A program made the position numbers and the translations under genes. Below are positions 1 through 6,515 of a stretch of 22,062 nt of DNA, piece after piece; the stretch's first letter is position 1, and every line of letters begins with the position of its first letter. Under the pieces are notes generated by a model, which did no database searches, was not told the DNA's origin, and was given only the letters and a program-made list of their open reading frames with translations. The DNA is from JAFDVL01 sp043736395 (lineage in GTDB: Bacteria > Acidobacteriota > Blastocatellia > RBC074). Location of the stretch: contig JAYTCQ010000331.1 of the NCBI GenBank assembly GCA_043736395.1, forward strand, positions 1 to 22,062, given 5' to 3'.

Positions 1-132
1 CTTTCTGGAGGAGTAGTAGCAATCGCCCGACTTCGTGCTCCTATCATGCCATTCTTACTTATTATGGCGGGACACGGCATCGCTCTTACTTTTCATAAGC
101 TGAAGGGAGATAGTTTTTCTGTCATGAATTAA
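1..132 (+). CDS. C-terminal fragment of an unidentified, probably membrane, protein
   Basis: An open frame runs from base 1 to a TAA at 130-132 and encodes the last 43 residues of a protein whose start lies left of the window. The fragment has a hydrophobic stretch (residues about 14-31, containing PIMPFLLIMAGHGIAL) followed by a basic tail (HKLKGD), as expected for a last membrane helix with a cytoplasmic end. I do not recognise the family. Its stop overlaps the malQ stop by four bases on the opposite strand, so the two genes converge with no room for a terminator between them. The open frame and plausible composition support a real gene, but a chance open frame at the edge cannot be excluded. 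Confidence 0.45.
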   Translation, partial: LSGGVVAIARLRAPIMPFLLIMAGHGIALTFHKLKGDSFSVMN

Positions 133-1688
133 TCTATATCTTCAACTTTAGGTTTTGCCCGATTCCTTCCGTAAACTTTCGTCAATTCCAGGAATCGTTC
201 GGTTATTTTTTCAGTTATGTCAGAAGCTTTATAACGCCATCCCCAATTACCACTTTCACGCGCCGGTACATTCATTCTGCCTTCCGCTCCAACGCCTAAA
301 ATATCCTGCATTGGGATGATGGCGATGCGCGCAACTGAAGCCAGCGCTAATCGAATTAAATCCCAATTGATTTCTTTGCCATCAGTGCCTAAATATTTCA
401 AAATATATTCGCGCTCTTCATTTACTTCATCCATCGAACGCGTAGTGTCCCCCTCATCAGACGAAGTGAACCAACTAATCGTCGTGTCATTATCGTGAGT
501 GCCCGTATAAACCACACAATTTTGCGGATAATTAAAGGGCTTAAAATCATCGGCCTGTTCATCTGTCCCAAAAGCAAATTGCAAAATTCTCATGCCAGGA
601 AAATTAAACAGATCGCGCAGTGCATCAACTTCTTCTGTAATTAGTCCGAGGTCTTCAGCAATTATTGGCAATTCTGCTCCCAGTGCGTTTTCCAAAGCCA
701 GAAAAAGTGATGCCCCAGGCCCATCTTCCCATTGTCCATTGATGGCCGTTTTTTCTTCAGCAGGCACAGCCCAGTATTTCTCGAACCCCCGAAAATGATC
801 GAGTCTAATAATATCCACTTGCGCTAGTGTTGCTCTGATACGATCAATCCACCATTGATAGCCCGTCTGTTCAATCAAATCCCAACGATAGAGTGGGTTC
901 CCCCAAAGCTGTCCTGTTTCGCTGAAATAATCCGGTGGAACGCCTGCGACTTTAAGCGGCGTGCCATCGGAATTCAGCTCAAAAAGGTGCGGATTCGCCC
1001 ACACATCTGCGCTATCGTGAGCGACAAAAATCGGGACGTCACCAATAATTTTTATCCCTTTGCTATTCGCGTAAAGCGCGAGCTTGAACCATTGCCTGAA
1101 GAATAAAAATTGATAAAACTTATGCGCTGTAATTTCATCAGAATGGTTTTCCTGAAAAAAATGCAGCGCATTGTTTTCACGCTTGCTTAGATGTTTATCC
1201 CACTTCGTCCATTCCTTACCATCGTGCACATCTTTGCAGGCGCGAAAGATCGCATAATCCTGCAACCAGAGATTCGACTGTTCACAAAACATAGCAAATG
1301 CTTTTTGTAATGCTTCCGAAGACTCCGCTTTGAAATTTTCAAATGCTCGTTTTAATAATAATTGTTTGAATTCAATTACTGGCCCGTAATCTATACTGTC
1401 AGGCGAGAAGGTCGGGGCATTGTTTAGATCAGCAATTTTGAGCAATCCGTCTTCGACTAAAGAATCCGGGCTAACCAACAAAGGGTTTCCTGCGAACGCC
1501 GAAAAACATTGATACGGCGAATCTCCATATCCTGTCGGGCCTAATGGGAGAATTTGCCACAAAGATTGATTTGTCTCAGCGAGAAAATCTACGAAATCGT
1601 AGGCGGCCTTTCCTAAATCACCGATACCATAACGACCCGGCAGTGAAGTCGGATGAAGCAAAACTCCGCTGGTGCGGACAACTGTCAT
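129..1688 (-). CDS. malQ: 4-alpha-glucanotransferase (amylomaltase), GH77
   Basis: Transfers alpha-1,4-glucan segments between malto-oligosaccharides in glycogen/maltodextrin metabolism; cytoplasmic. The N-terminus reads RTSGVLLHPTSLPGRYGIGDLG, the GH77 signature. Three catalytic acids are visible (numbered from the chosen start): nucleophile Asp297 in RLDHFRG, acid/base Glu345 in IIAEDLG, and Asp399 in GTHDND. They sit almost exactly where Thermus amylomaltase has its triad (293/340/395). Length of 519 aa is normal for the short bacterial type. The frame stays open to 1712, but ATG at 1688 is preferred because GGAG lies seven to eight bases upstream and family homology begins just after it. 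A candidate promoter sits at 1739-1765, so the gene is probably transcribed alone. No glycogen genes are adjacent. Confidence 0.95.
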   Translation of the reverse strand: MTVVRTSGVLLHPTSLPGRYGIGDLGKAAYDFVDFLAETNQSLWQILPLGPTGYGDSPYQCFSAFAGNPLLVSPDSLVEDGLLKIADLNNAPTFSPDSIDYGPVIEFKQLLLKRAFENFKAESSEALQKAFAMFCEQSNLWLQDYAIFRACKDVHDGKEWTKWDKHLSKRENNALHFFQENHSDEITAHKFYQFLFFRQWFKLALYANSKGIKIIGDVPIFVAHDSADVWANPHLFELNSDGTPLKVAGVPPDYFSETGQLWGNPLYRWDLIEQTGYQWWIDRIRATLAQVDIIRLDHFRGFEKYWAVPAEEKTAINGQWEDGPGASLFLALENALGAELPIIAEDLGLITEEVDALRDLFNFPGMRILQFAFGTDEQADDFKPFNYPQNCVVYTGTHDNDTTISWFTSSDEGDTTRSMDEVNEEREYILKYLGTDGKEINWDLIRLALASVARIAIIPMQDILGVGAEGRMNVPARESGNWGWRYKASDITEKITERFLELTKVYGRNRAKPKVEDID

Positions 1689-1738
1689 AAAAATCTCCGT
1701 AAATAAATTCAAGCCTAAGCGGGGGCGAGCCAGAGCAG

Positions 1739-1765
1739 ATTATGTTTGATAGATTCGTTTGTCAA
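1739..1765 (-). promoter_or_regulatory. Candidate sigma70 promoter of malQ
   Basis: On the minus strand there is a perfect -35 TTGACA (plus-strand 1760-1765) and a -10 CATAAT (1739-1744, 5 of 6) separated by 15 bases, a little short of the usual 16-18. The predicted transcription start near 1732 lies upstream of the malQ ATG at 1688 and gives a leader of about 44 bases. The -35 lies only ten bases from the -35 of the divergent tRNA-Leu promoter. Assigned by eye from consensus; no experimental support. Confidence 0.4.
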
Positions 1766-1775
1766 AGCGAGAGGC

Positions 1776-1804
1776 TTGTCACTGGCGGTGTTTTTCGGTA
1801 CTAT
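1776..1804 (+). promoter_or_regulatory. Candidate sigma70 promoter of tRNA-Leu
   Basis: TTGTCA (1776-1781, 5 of 6 to the -35 consensus), a 17-base spacer, and TACTAT (1799-1804, 4 of 6 to the -10). The expected transcription start near 1811 is about five bases before the mature tRNA 5' end, and the start region (CCGTGAACGC) is fairly G/C rich, as at many stable-RNA promoters. Spacing and position make it convincing although the -10 is imperfect. Confidence 0.55.
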
Positions 1805-1815
1805 CCGTGAACGCT

Positions 1816-1902
1816 GCGGATGTGGCGGAACTGGTAGACGCGCAGGTCTCAGAAGCCTGTGGGAGCAATCTCGTGATGGTTCGATTCCATTCATCCGCAC
1901 CA
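1816..1902 (+). tRNA. tRNA-Leu (anticodon CAG)
   Basis: A complete class II tRNA of 87 bases with encoded CCA. The acceptor stem GCGGATG pairs with CATCCGC, followed by discriminator A and CCA. The anticodon arm is CAGGT / loop CTCAGAA / GCCTG, giving anticodon CAG, which reads the leucine codon CUG. A long variable arm (GGGAG...CTC) is present as expected for leucine. The T arm is GATGG / TTCGATT / CCATT with one G-U pair. It is a single gene with its own promoter (1776-1804) and a terminator right after it (1917-1946), and is the only plus-strand gene in the left 13 kb apart from the edge fragment. Confidence 0.97.
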
Positions 1903-1916
1903 AAATTTTATCAAGC

Positions 1917-1946
1917 AAAAGGCGACTTTTCCCAGTCGCCTTTTTT
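1917..1946. terminator. Bidirectional intrinsic terminator (tRNA-Leu / alr)
   Basis: GGCGACT (1921-1927) pairs perfectly with AGTCGCC (1934-1940) around a six-base loop. A-rich sequence precedes it and TTTTTT (1941-1946) follows. Read on the plus strand it ends the tRNA-Leu transcript; read on the minus strand the same stem is followed by TTTTGCTTG just after the alr stop at 1950. One hairpin thus appears to serve two converging units. Confidence 0.9.
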
Positions 1947-1949
1947 GTT

Positions 1950-3119
1950 TTAGGTACGATAGATGCGCGGAATACGATGCGTCAGGCTACAGGCGATTTC
2001 GTATGAAATCGTATCTATCTGCTCGGCTAAATCTTCCGCAGTAATGCTCAGCCCATTTTGCTCACCCAGCAAAATAACTTCTTCATCAAGTTCAACGTCA
2101 GGCACATCTGTCACATCTACTATCGTCAAATCCATACTGATTCGTCCAACGATTGGGGCAAATTTCCCCCGCAAAATCACCTGTCCACGGTTGGAATGAG
2201 CACGCCGTAACCCATCTGCGTAACCTATCGGAAGAGTTGCGATTCGGCTTTCCCGGTTCGTCAAATATGTCCGCCCATATCCAAGCGGAGTGCCTGCACT
2301 GACGGTTTTAAGATGAATAATTCTGGAATGTAAAGACAGTAAAGGTTTGACCTTAAAAGCCTCTGGTTGCGGCGCAATGACATCGCGCGTGAACCCGTAA
2401 AGCGTTGCTCCAGCACGCGCCAGATTTCCCCAGGCATTTGGATGTGAATGGATTCCTGCACTGTTGGAAAGGTGCCGATAAGTTGGATTGAAACCAAGCC
2501 CAATCATAATTTTCAAAGCTTCTTCAAATTTTTGAATTTGCGTATCAGTGTAAATTGAATCTATTTCATCGGCTTCGGCAAAATGCGTCAACAGCCCGTC
2601 AATATTGAGGTTCGTGCATTGTTTAAGTGCTTGTAGAAATTCCGGGAACTCAGAAAACGGAACACCAAGGCGTCCAAGACCTGTATCAACTTTTAAGTGA
2701 CAGTTAATAACTCGATTTACTTTTTTAGCTTGCGCATTCAATTCTTCGGCCTGATCAAGACGATGAATCACCGATGTCAAATCGTACGCAATGACTGCTT
2801 CTGCTTGTCCGTGCCAGAATCCTCCCAGGCACAAAATCGGTTTCGTAATTCCTGCTTCGCGTAGTTCAATTCCCTCTTCAACCAAGGCAACTCCAAACCA
2901 ATCTGCGTGAGCTTCACGCTCAAGCACGAGTGCGCATTCAACTGCGCCGTGACCGTAGGCATTGGCTTTGACCACAGCCATTAACTGCGACTGATCACGC
3001 AGATATTTTTTGACCGTTCGATAATTGTGAATGAGATTCTGTAGCGAGATTTCTGCCCAGGTGGGACGGGAAGCAGTGGTCGGTGGTTGGTGGTCGGTGG
3101 TCGGTAACATTCGATTCAC
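1950..3119 (-). CDS. alr: Alanine racemase
   Basis: PLP-dependent enzyme converting L-alanine to D-alanine for peptidoglycan; cytoplasmic. The PLP lysine Lys51 lies in MAVVKANAYGHGAVE, the classical motif. The second catalytic base, Tyr280, is in PLGYGRTY, followed by IATLPIGYADG and PIVGRISMD, typical of the C-terminal beta domain. Length of 389 aa is slightly long because of an unusual Thr/Pro-rich N-terminal stretch (residues 5-16) encoded by four tandem heptanucleotides. The frame begins with GTG at 3119, or ATG at 3110; both precede the repeat and neither has a clear Shine-Dalgarno. No usable start lies between the repeat and the conserved TWAEISL segment, so the repeat is probably translated. 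The gene lies 20 bases after dnaB and is last in its operon, ending at the shared terminator. Confidence 0.94.
   Translation of the reverse strand: MNRMLPTTDHQPPTTASRPTWAEISLQNLIHNYRTVKKYLRDQSQLMAVVKANAYGHGAVECALVLEREAHADWFGVALVEEGIELREAGITKPILCLGGFWHGQAEAVIAYDLTSVIHRLDQAEELNAQAKKVNRVINCHLKVDTGLGRLGVPFSEFPEFLQALKQCTNLNIDGLLTHFAEADEIDSIYTDTQIQKFEEALKIMIGLGFNPTYRHLSNSAGIHSHPNAWGNLARAGATLYGFTRDVIAPQPEAFKVKPLLSLHSRIIHLKTVSAGTPLGYGRTYLTNRESRIATLPIGYADGLRRAHSNRGQVILRGKFAPIVGRISMDLTIVDVTDVPDVELDEEVILLGEQNGLSITAEDLAEQIDTISYEIACSLTHRIPRIYRT
3078..3105. repeat. Tandem heptanucleotide repeat (4 copies)
   Basis: Four consecutive 7-base units, GGTCGGT, GGTTGGT, GGTCGGT and GGTCGGT, occupy 3078-3105 and differ at one base. 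They fall inside the 5' end of alr, where on the minus strand they encode a Thr-Asp-His-Gln-Pro-Pro-type segment. Seven is not a multiple of three, so gain or loss of one unit would shift the alr frame. Confidence 0.85.
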
Positions 3120-3139
3120 AAATGACAGTGGCTAAAAAT

Positions 3140-4495
3140 CTATTCTCGATATTTGTCTTCAAAGCGTGTGAGCTGTTTCAAGAAGATCAGTTCAACGTCT
3201 CCAATGGGCCCATTACGTTGCTTGCCAATGATGATTTCAGCAATGTTCTGCTTTTCCGTTTCAGGATTGTAAACGTCATCACGATAAATAAACATCACGA
3301 CGTCGGCGTCTTGCTCAATCGATCCCGACTCACGAAGATCAGACAGCATCGGACGATGATCCGAGCGCGATTCTACGGCACGTGAAAGCTGAGAAAGCGC
3401 AATCACCGGAACATTCATTTCTTTAGCAATCGCTTTTAGATCACGCGAAATTTGAGAGACTTCCTGTTGCCGAGATTCAATCTTTCCTTTGCCGGACATG
3501 AGCTGTAAATAATCTACGATAATCATGTCCAATCCGCGCTGCTCATTTTTCAAGCGACGGACTTTGGCACGCATTTCCAGTGAATTAATCGCCGGAGTGT
3601 CATCCAGAAAAATTCGCGTTTCTGCCAATTCACTCACACCTAAAGCCAGATGTCGCCAGTCTTCTTTGCTCAGCATTCCTGTCCGCAAACGATGGGCATC
3701 AATCCGCGCCTGAGAACAAAGCATACGTTGCACCAACTGCTCTTTACTCATTTCCAGAGAGAAGATTCCAACGATGGCTTTTTCGCCGTGATTTTGAATT
3801 TTCAGGGAAGCGTTTTGGGCTATATTTAAACAGAATGCCGTCTTTCCCATTGACGGTCTAGCCGCCACAATAATCAAATCGCCGCGCTGCAAACCCGAAG
3901 TCATGTAATCCAGATCACGAAAACCTGTCGCGATTCCGGTGACTAATTGTTCGCGTCCGGCGACTTCTTCGATGTGCTGTAATTGTTTATGCGCGACTTC
4001 GCTGATCGGGACAAAGCCTTGTCTGATGCGGTCTTCTGCGATAGATAAAATTGAACGTTCTGCTTCGTCTAACAAAACATCCGGAGAATCTTCTGCATCA
4101 AAGCAGCGATTCATAATCTGATTCGAGGTTGTAATTAACCGGCGAACGATGGATTTGCCTTTAACGATGCGACAATATTCCTGAATGTTCGAAAAGCGCG
4201 GCACGCCGTCAATTAAGGCTCCAATGAAGGCTGCGCCGCCGATCATATCCAAGTCACCGGCTTGCTTCAGACTGTCCTGTAAAGTGATCGGGTCAATGGC
4301 GCGCCCCTGCTCCATCAGATACAGCATTTTATCGTAAATCCGACGATGTGAATCCAAGAAGAAATCATCACGTTGCAGCATCTCAGCTGCCTGATTGACT
4401 GTTGTATTGTCGAGCAGAATTGCGCCGAGGATCGAACGCTCGGCTTCGATATTATTGGGTAAGGCTCGGTCAAACGGGGAATCAGTTCTCGCCAT
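3140..4495 (-). CDS. dnaB: Replicative DNA helicase DnaB
   Basis: Hexameric 5'-3' helicase that unwinds DNA at the replication fork and recruits primase. The N-terminal DnaB domain (about residues 12-115) begins with LPNNIEAERSILGAILLD. The RecA-like C-terminal ATPase domain (about 180-450) has Walker A ARPSMGKT (212-219), FSLEMS (245-250), Walker B MIIVDYLQLM with Asp328, and the LSQLSRAVE and LRESGSIEQDAD motifs. Length of 451 aa is normal and no intein interrupts the ATPase motifs. The ATG at 4495 has no strong Shine-Dalgarno. The gene follows rplI across a 141-base gap with a terminator-like hairpin and is followed by alr after 20 bases. The rpsF-rpsR-rplI-dnaB order is widely conserved. 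Confidence 0.97.
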   Translation of the reverse strand: MARTDSPFDRALPNNIEAERSILGAILLDNTTVNQAAEMLQRDDFFLDSHRRIYDKMLYLMEQGRAIDPITLQDSLKQAGDLDMIGGAAFIGALIDGVPRFSNIQEYCRIVKGKSIVRRLITTSNQIMNRCFDAEDSPDVLLDEAERSILSIAEDRIRQGFVPISEVAHKQLQHIEEVAGREQLVTGIATGFRDLDYMTSGLQRGDLIIVAARPSMGKTAFCLNIAQNASLKIQNHGEKAIVGIFSLEMSKEQLVQRMLCSQARIDAHRLRTGMLSKEDWRHLALGVSELAETRIFLDDTPAINSLEMRAKVRRLKNEQRGLDMIIVDYLQLMSGKGKIESRQQEVSQISRDLKAIAKEMNVPVIALSQLSRAVESRSDHRPMLSDLRESGSIEQDADVVMFIYRDDVYNPETEKQNIAEIIIGKQRNGPIGDVELIFLKQLTRFEDKYRE

Positions 4496-4548
4496 TGGTA
4501 GTAGTTTTTTCTGATGTTTTACGAACAGCCTGCGGAGTACGTAGCTCC

Positions 4549-4599
4549 AAGAAAATAAGCGGAGCGTGAACTGAAAAAATCAATTCTCGCGCTCCGCTT
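4549..4599 (-). terminator. Terminator-like hairpin between rplI and dnaB
   Basis: AAGCGGAGCG (4557-4566) pairs perfectly over ten bases with CGCTCCGCTT (4590-4599), and the inner bases extend the stem with one mismatch. On the minus strand the stem is followed by ATTTTCTT (4549-4556), an imperfect U tract. It lies 38 bases past the rplI stop and would end or attenuate transcription before dnaB. A second small palindrome, GGAGTACGTAGCTCC (about 4534-4548), lies between it and dnaB. Confidence 0.65.
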
Positions 4600-4636
4600 T
4601 GTTATCTCAAAGACGATGAATTTTGTACAGCCGGAG

Positions 4637-5095
4637 TTACGCTTCTTCCGGCTTCACTACGACTTTCAAATTCGCTGTCACTTCCCGGTGCAATTTCACC
4701 GGAACCGTGAACTCACCGATCTCTTTGATGGATTCGGCCAGTTGAATTTTACGACGGTCAATTTCGTAGCCCTTCTTACCAATCGCTTCAGCTAAATCCA
4801 TGGATGTCACTGAACCGTAAAGGACTCCGTGTTCGCCGACTTTGCGGGCAAACTCCAAAGTAACCGATTGTAATAATGCTGCCTGTGCTTCGGCGGCATT
4901 TTTATCAGCAGCCGTTTTCTTTAATAAGGCATCGCGCTGCTTGGAAATCGCTTTGACGTTGGCAGAAGTGGCCTGCACAGCCAATCCACGCGGCAGTAAA
5001 TAATTACGACCATAACCTGGACGAACCTTTACGATTTCACCGCGCATTCCTAAACTTTCTACGTCTTCGCGTAATAAAAGCTCCATTTGTGGCAT
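4637..5095 (-). CDS. rplI: 50S ribosomal protein L9
   Basis: Large-subunit protein that binds 23S rRNA through its N-terminal domain. The N-domain motif ESLGMRGEIVKVRPGYGRNY and the following LPRGLAVQAT are diagnostic. A helical, Ala/Lys-rich connector spans about residues 48-80, and the C-domain (82-150) contains ARKVGEHGVLYGSVTSMDLAEAI. Length of 152 aa is typical. GGGAG lies seven bases before the ATG. The gene is third in the rpsF-rpsR-rplI cluster, separated from rpsR by an 85-base gap in which I see no clear structure. Confidence 0.97.
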   Translation of the reverse strand: MPQMELLLREDVESLGMRGEIVKVRPGYGRNYLLPRGLAVQATSANVKAISKQRDALLKKTAADKNAAEAQAALLQSVTLEFARKVGEHGVLYGSVTSMDLAEAIGKKGYEIDRRKIQLAESIKEIGEFTVPVKLHREVTANLKVVVKPEEA

Positions 5096-5180
5096 AAAAT
5101 ATCTCCCAAAAGAATGTCTTCTTCAAACTCACTTGCTCAGAAAATCATGAGAAATGTTGCGAGTTCGTCAGACAAAAATA

Positions 5181-5456
5181 TTAAGCTACGACGTATGGCA
5201 ACAAGGCAATCGTGCGAGCGCGTTTAATGGCTTCGGCGATTTTGCGTTGCTGTAAAGCACTAACACTCGACAAACGGGCTGGCAAAATCTTGCCGTTCTC
5301 TGTCAAAAATGTTTGTAGCAATTTGTGGTCTTTGTAATCAATGTAATCAATTTTTTCCATGGACAGCCGTGAAGTCCGACGACGGCGATTATAACCTCCG
5401 CCGCCACCTCCGCTACTTCTTTTGGCTGAATCGTTTCTATCAGTTGGTCTTGCCAT
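5181..5456 (-). CDS. rpsR: 30S ribosomal protein S18
   Basis: Small-subunit protein that pairs with S6 on the platform. The conserved core is YIDYKDHKLLQTFLTENGKI followed by LPARLSSVSALQQRKIAEAI and KRARTIALLPY. The 91-aa length fits. The N-terminal 28 residues are rich in Gly and Arg, including a run of six glycines. There is no Cys-pair zinc site before the core, so this is the cysteine-free form of S18. GAGGAT six to seven bases before the ATG supports this start. It follows rpsF after 23 bases and is presumably co-transcribed and co-assembled with it. Confidence 0.97.
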   Translation of the reverse strand: MARPTDRNDSAKRSSGGGGGGYNRRRRTSRLSMEKIDYIDYKDHKLLQTFLTENGKILPARLSSVSALQQRKIAEAIKRARTIALLPYVVA

Positions 5457-5479
5457 ATAAATATCCTCTTAAAATAGAC

Positions 5480-5881
5480 TTAGGAATCAAAATCATCATC
5501 AGCCTCATCGGCGTCATCGTCATAATCTCCGCTGGGAGCAGGCTTATCAGGACTAACCTTGCGCTTAGCTTTTAATTTAGCTGCGCGTTTAAGGTCTTCA
5601 TCCGTCCGCACTGTCATAAAACGAATCACCAGATCAGTGACTCTCAAGCGGCGTTCGACTTCAGCGATTTCTTTTCCAGTCCCGTCAATGTAAATAACGG
5701 TGTAAAGTCCTTCGTCGTATTTTTCGATGGGGTAAGCTAATTTGCGGCGTCCCCAAACATCAGTTTTGGTAACGGTTCCGCCTATATCGGCTACTACCTG
5801 TTCAAGTTGTGAATTGAGTTTATTGAGGTCGTCATCGCTGGTATTAGGAGCCGCGATGTGAACTACTTCGTAGGTTCGCAA
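5480..5881 (-). CDS. rpsF: 30S ribosomal protein S6 (TTG start)
   Basis: Small-subunit protein forming a dimer with S18. The N-terminus MRTYEVVHIAAPNTSDDDLN and the internal WGRRKLAYPIEKYDEGLYTV are classic S6. Length of 133 aa exceeds the usual core of about 95-100 because of a C-terminal tail: a Lys/Arg-rich stretch, then a very acidic end (DYDDDADEADDDFDS), as in S6 proteins with poly-acidic tails. The start is TTG at 5879-5881, fixed by a near-perfect AAGGAGG seven bases upstream and by homology starting at the next residue. That Shine-Dalgarno lies in a small inverted repeat (5885-5903). Confidence 0.96.
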   Translation of the reverse strand: MRTYEVVHIAAPNTSDDDLNKLNSQLEQVVADIGGTVTKTDVWGRRKLAYPIEKYDEGLYTVIYIDGTGKEIAEVERRLRVTDLVIRFMTVRTDEDLKRAAKLKAKRKVSPDKPAPSGDYDDDADEADDDFDS

Positions 5882-5884
5882 GAT

Positions 5885-5903
5885 AAATCCTCCTTATGGA
5901 TTT
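5885..5903 (-). promoter_or_regulatory. Hairpin enclosing the rpsF Shine-Dalgarno
   Basis: On the minus strand AAATCC, a seven-base loop ATAAGGA, and GGATTT form a perfect six-base stem (5898-5903 with 5885-5890). The AGGAGG of the rpsF ribosome-binding site is split between loop and stem, so the fold would hide it. This may tune S6 synthesis, or the pairing may be coincidental in so short a stem. Confidence 0.35.
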
Positions 5904-5905
5904 TG

Positions 5906-5953
5906 AAAAGCCCGAAAGCATATTCGAGCAAGGAGATAAGCCTCGAAAGGCCT
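5906..5953 (-). promoter_or_regulatory. Two hairpins in the pth-rpsF gap
   Basis: Immediately after the pth stop, the minus strand forms GCCT-TTCG-AGGC (5951-5940), a UUCG tetraloop hairpin extendable by a G-U and an A-U pair. Thirteen bases later GCTCGAA (5929-5923), a six-base loop and TTCGGGC (5916-5910) form a seven-pair stem with one G-U, followed by TTTTC. The second could be a weak terminator for pth or part of an rpsF leader. I do not see the CCG bulge expected of the known S6:S18-binding leader. Confidence 0.4.
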
Positions 5954-6509
5954 AATTATATTTAGACATTGCTTCCGCCATGCCTATTGTCAAAATTGTC
6001 GTCACGGCCTCTGCTGCCTGACCGATCACTTCACCCAGTTTAGCGCGTTCGGTTTTCGTGAATTCTCCAAGCACAAAATCTGAAAGATTCTTGATCGGAT
6101 GATCCGGCGCGATGCCGACACGCAAACGCGGAAAATTCTGAGTTCCGAGTTCTTTGATGATGGATTTCAAACCATTCTGTCCTCCGGCGCTGCCTTGTTG
6201 ACGCAGTCGGAGGGTGCCGAACGGTATCGCCACATCGTCACTAATTATCAAAATTCGTTCGTGCTTAATTTCGTATTTCTTAGCTAAAGCCACTACAGAA
6301 ACACCGCTCAAATTCATAAAGGTCTGCGGCTTGATTAACAATACTTCAGCACTTCTAATTTGAGCCCTAGTCGTCAGCGCCTGACATTCAGAAGTTTTCA
6401 CTTGGCGTCCAGCACGTTCTGCCAACTCATCAATTGCCAGAAATCCACTATTATGGCGAGTACGTTGATACTCTTTGCCCGGATTGCCTAAACCAACGAT
6501 CAGCCACAT
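5952..6509 (-). CDS. pth: Peptidyl-tRNA hydrolase
   Basis: Cleaves the ester bond of peptidyl-tRNAs dropped by stalled ribosomes, recycling tRNA; cytoplasmic. The N-terminus reads IVGLGNPGKEYQRTRHNSG, with Asn9 and the catalytic His19. LIKPQTFMNLSG carries Asn66, and the ISDDVAIPFG motif carries the conserved Asp. GSAGGQNGLKSI is also typical. At 185 aa it is of normal length. It starts six bases after the rplY stop, so translational coupling is likely. The Shine-Dalgarno is weak (AAGAAG within the end of rplY). Confidence 0.97.
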   Translation of the reverse strand: MWLIVGLGNPGKEYQRTRHNSGFLAIDELAERAGRQVKTSECQALTTRAQIRSAEVLLIKPQTFMNLSGVSVVALAKKYEIKHERILIISDDVAIPFGTLRLRQQGSAGGQNGLKSIIKELGTQNFPRLRVGIAPDHPIKNLSDFVLGEFTKTERAKLGEVIGQAAEAVTTILTIGMAEAMSKYN

Positions 6510-6515
6510 GCCGGA

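Noticed and set aside
1746..2006. Plus-strand frames across the tRNA-Leu gene
   Set aside because: They are read through the tRNA and terminator and have no protein-family features.
3083..3385. Plus-strand 100-codon frame opposite dnaB and alr
   Set aside because: It overlaps conserved coding sequence of two certain genes on the other strand and shows no family motif.
5882..5951. Known S6:S18-binding rpsF leader
   Set aside because: The expected CCG in a bulge is absent on the transcribed strand; only generic hairpins are seen.
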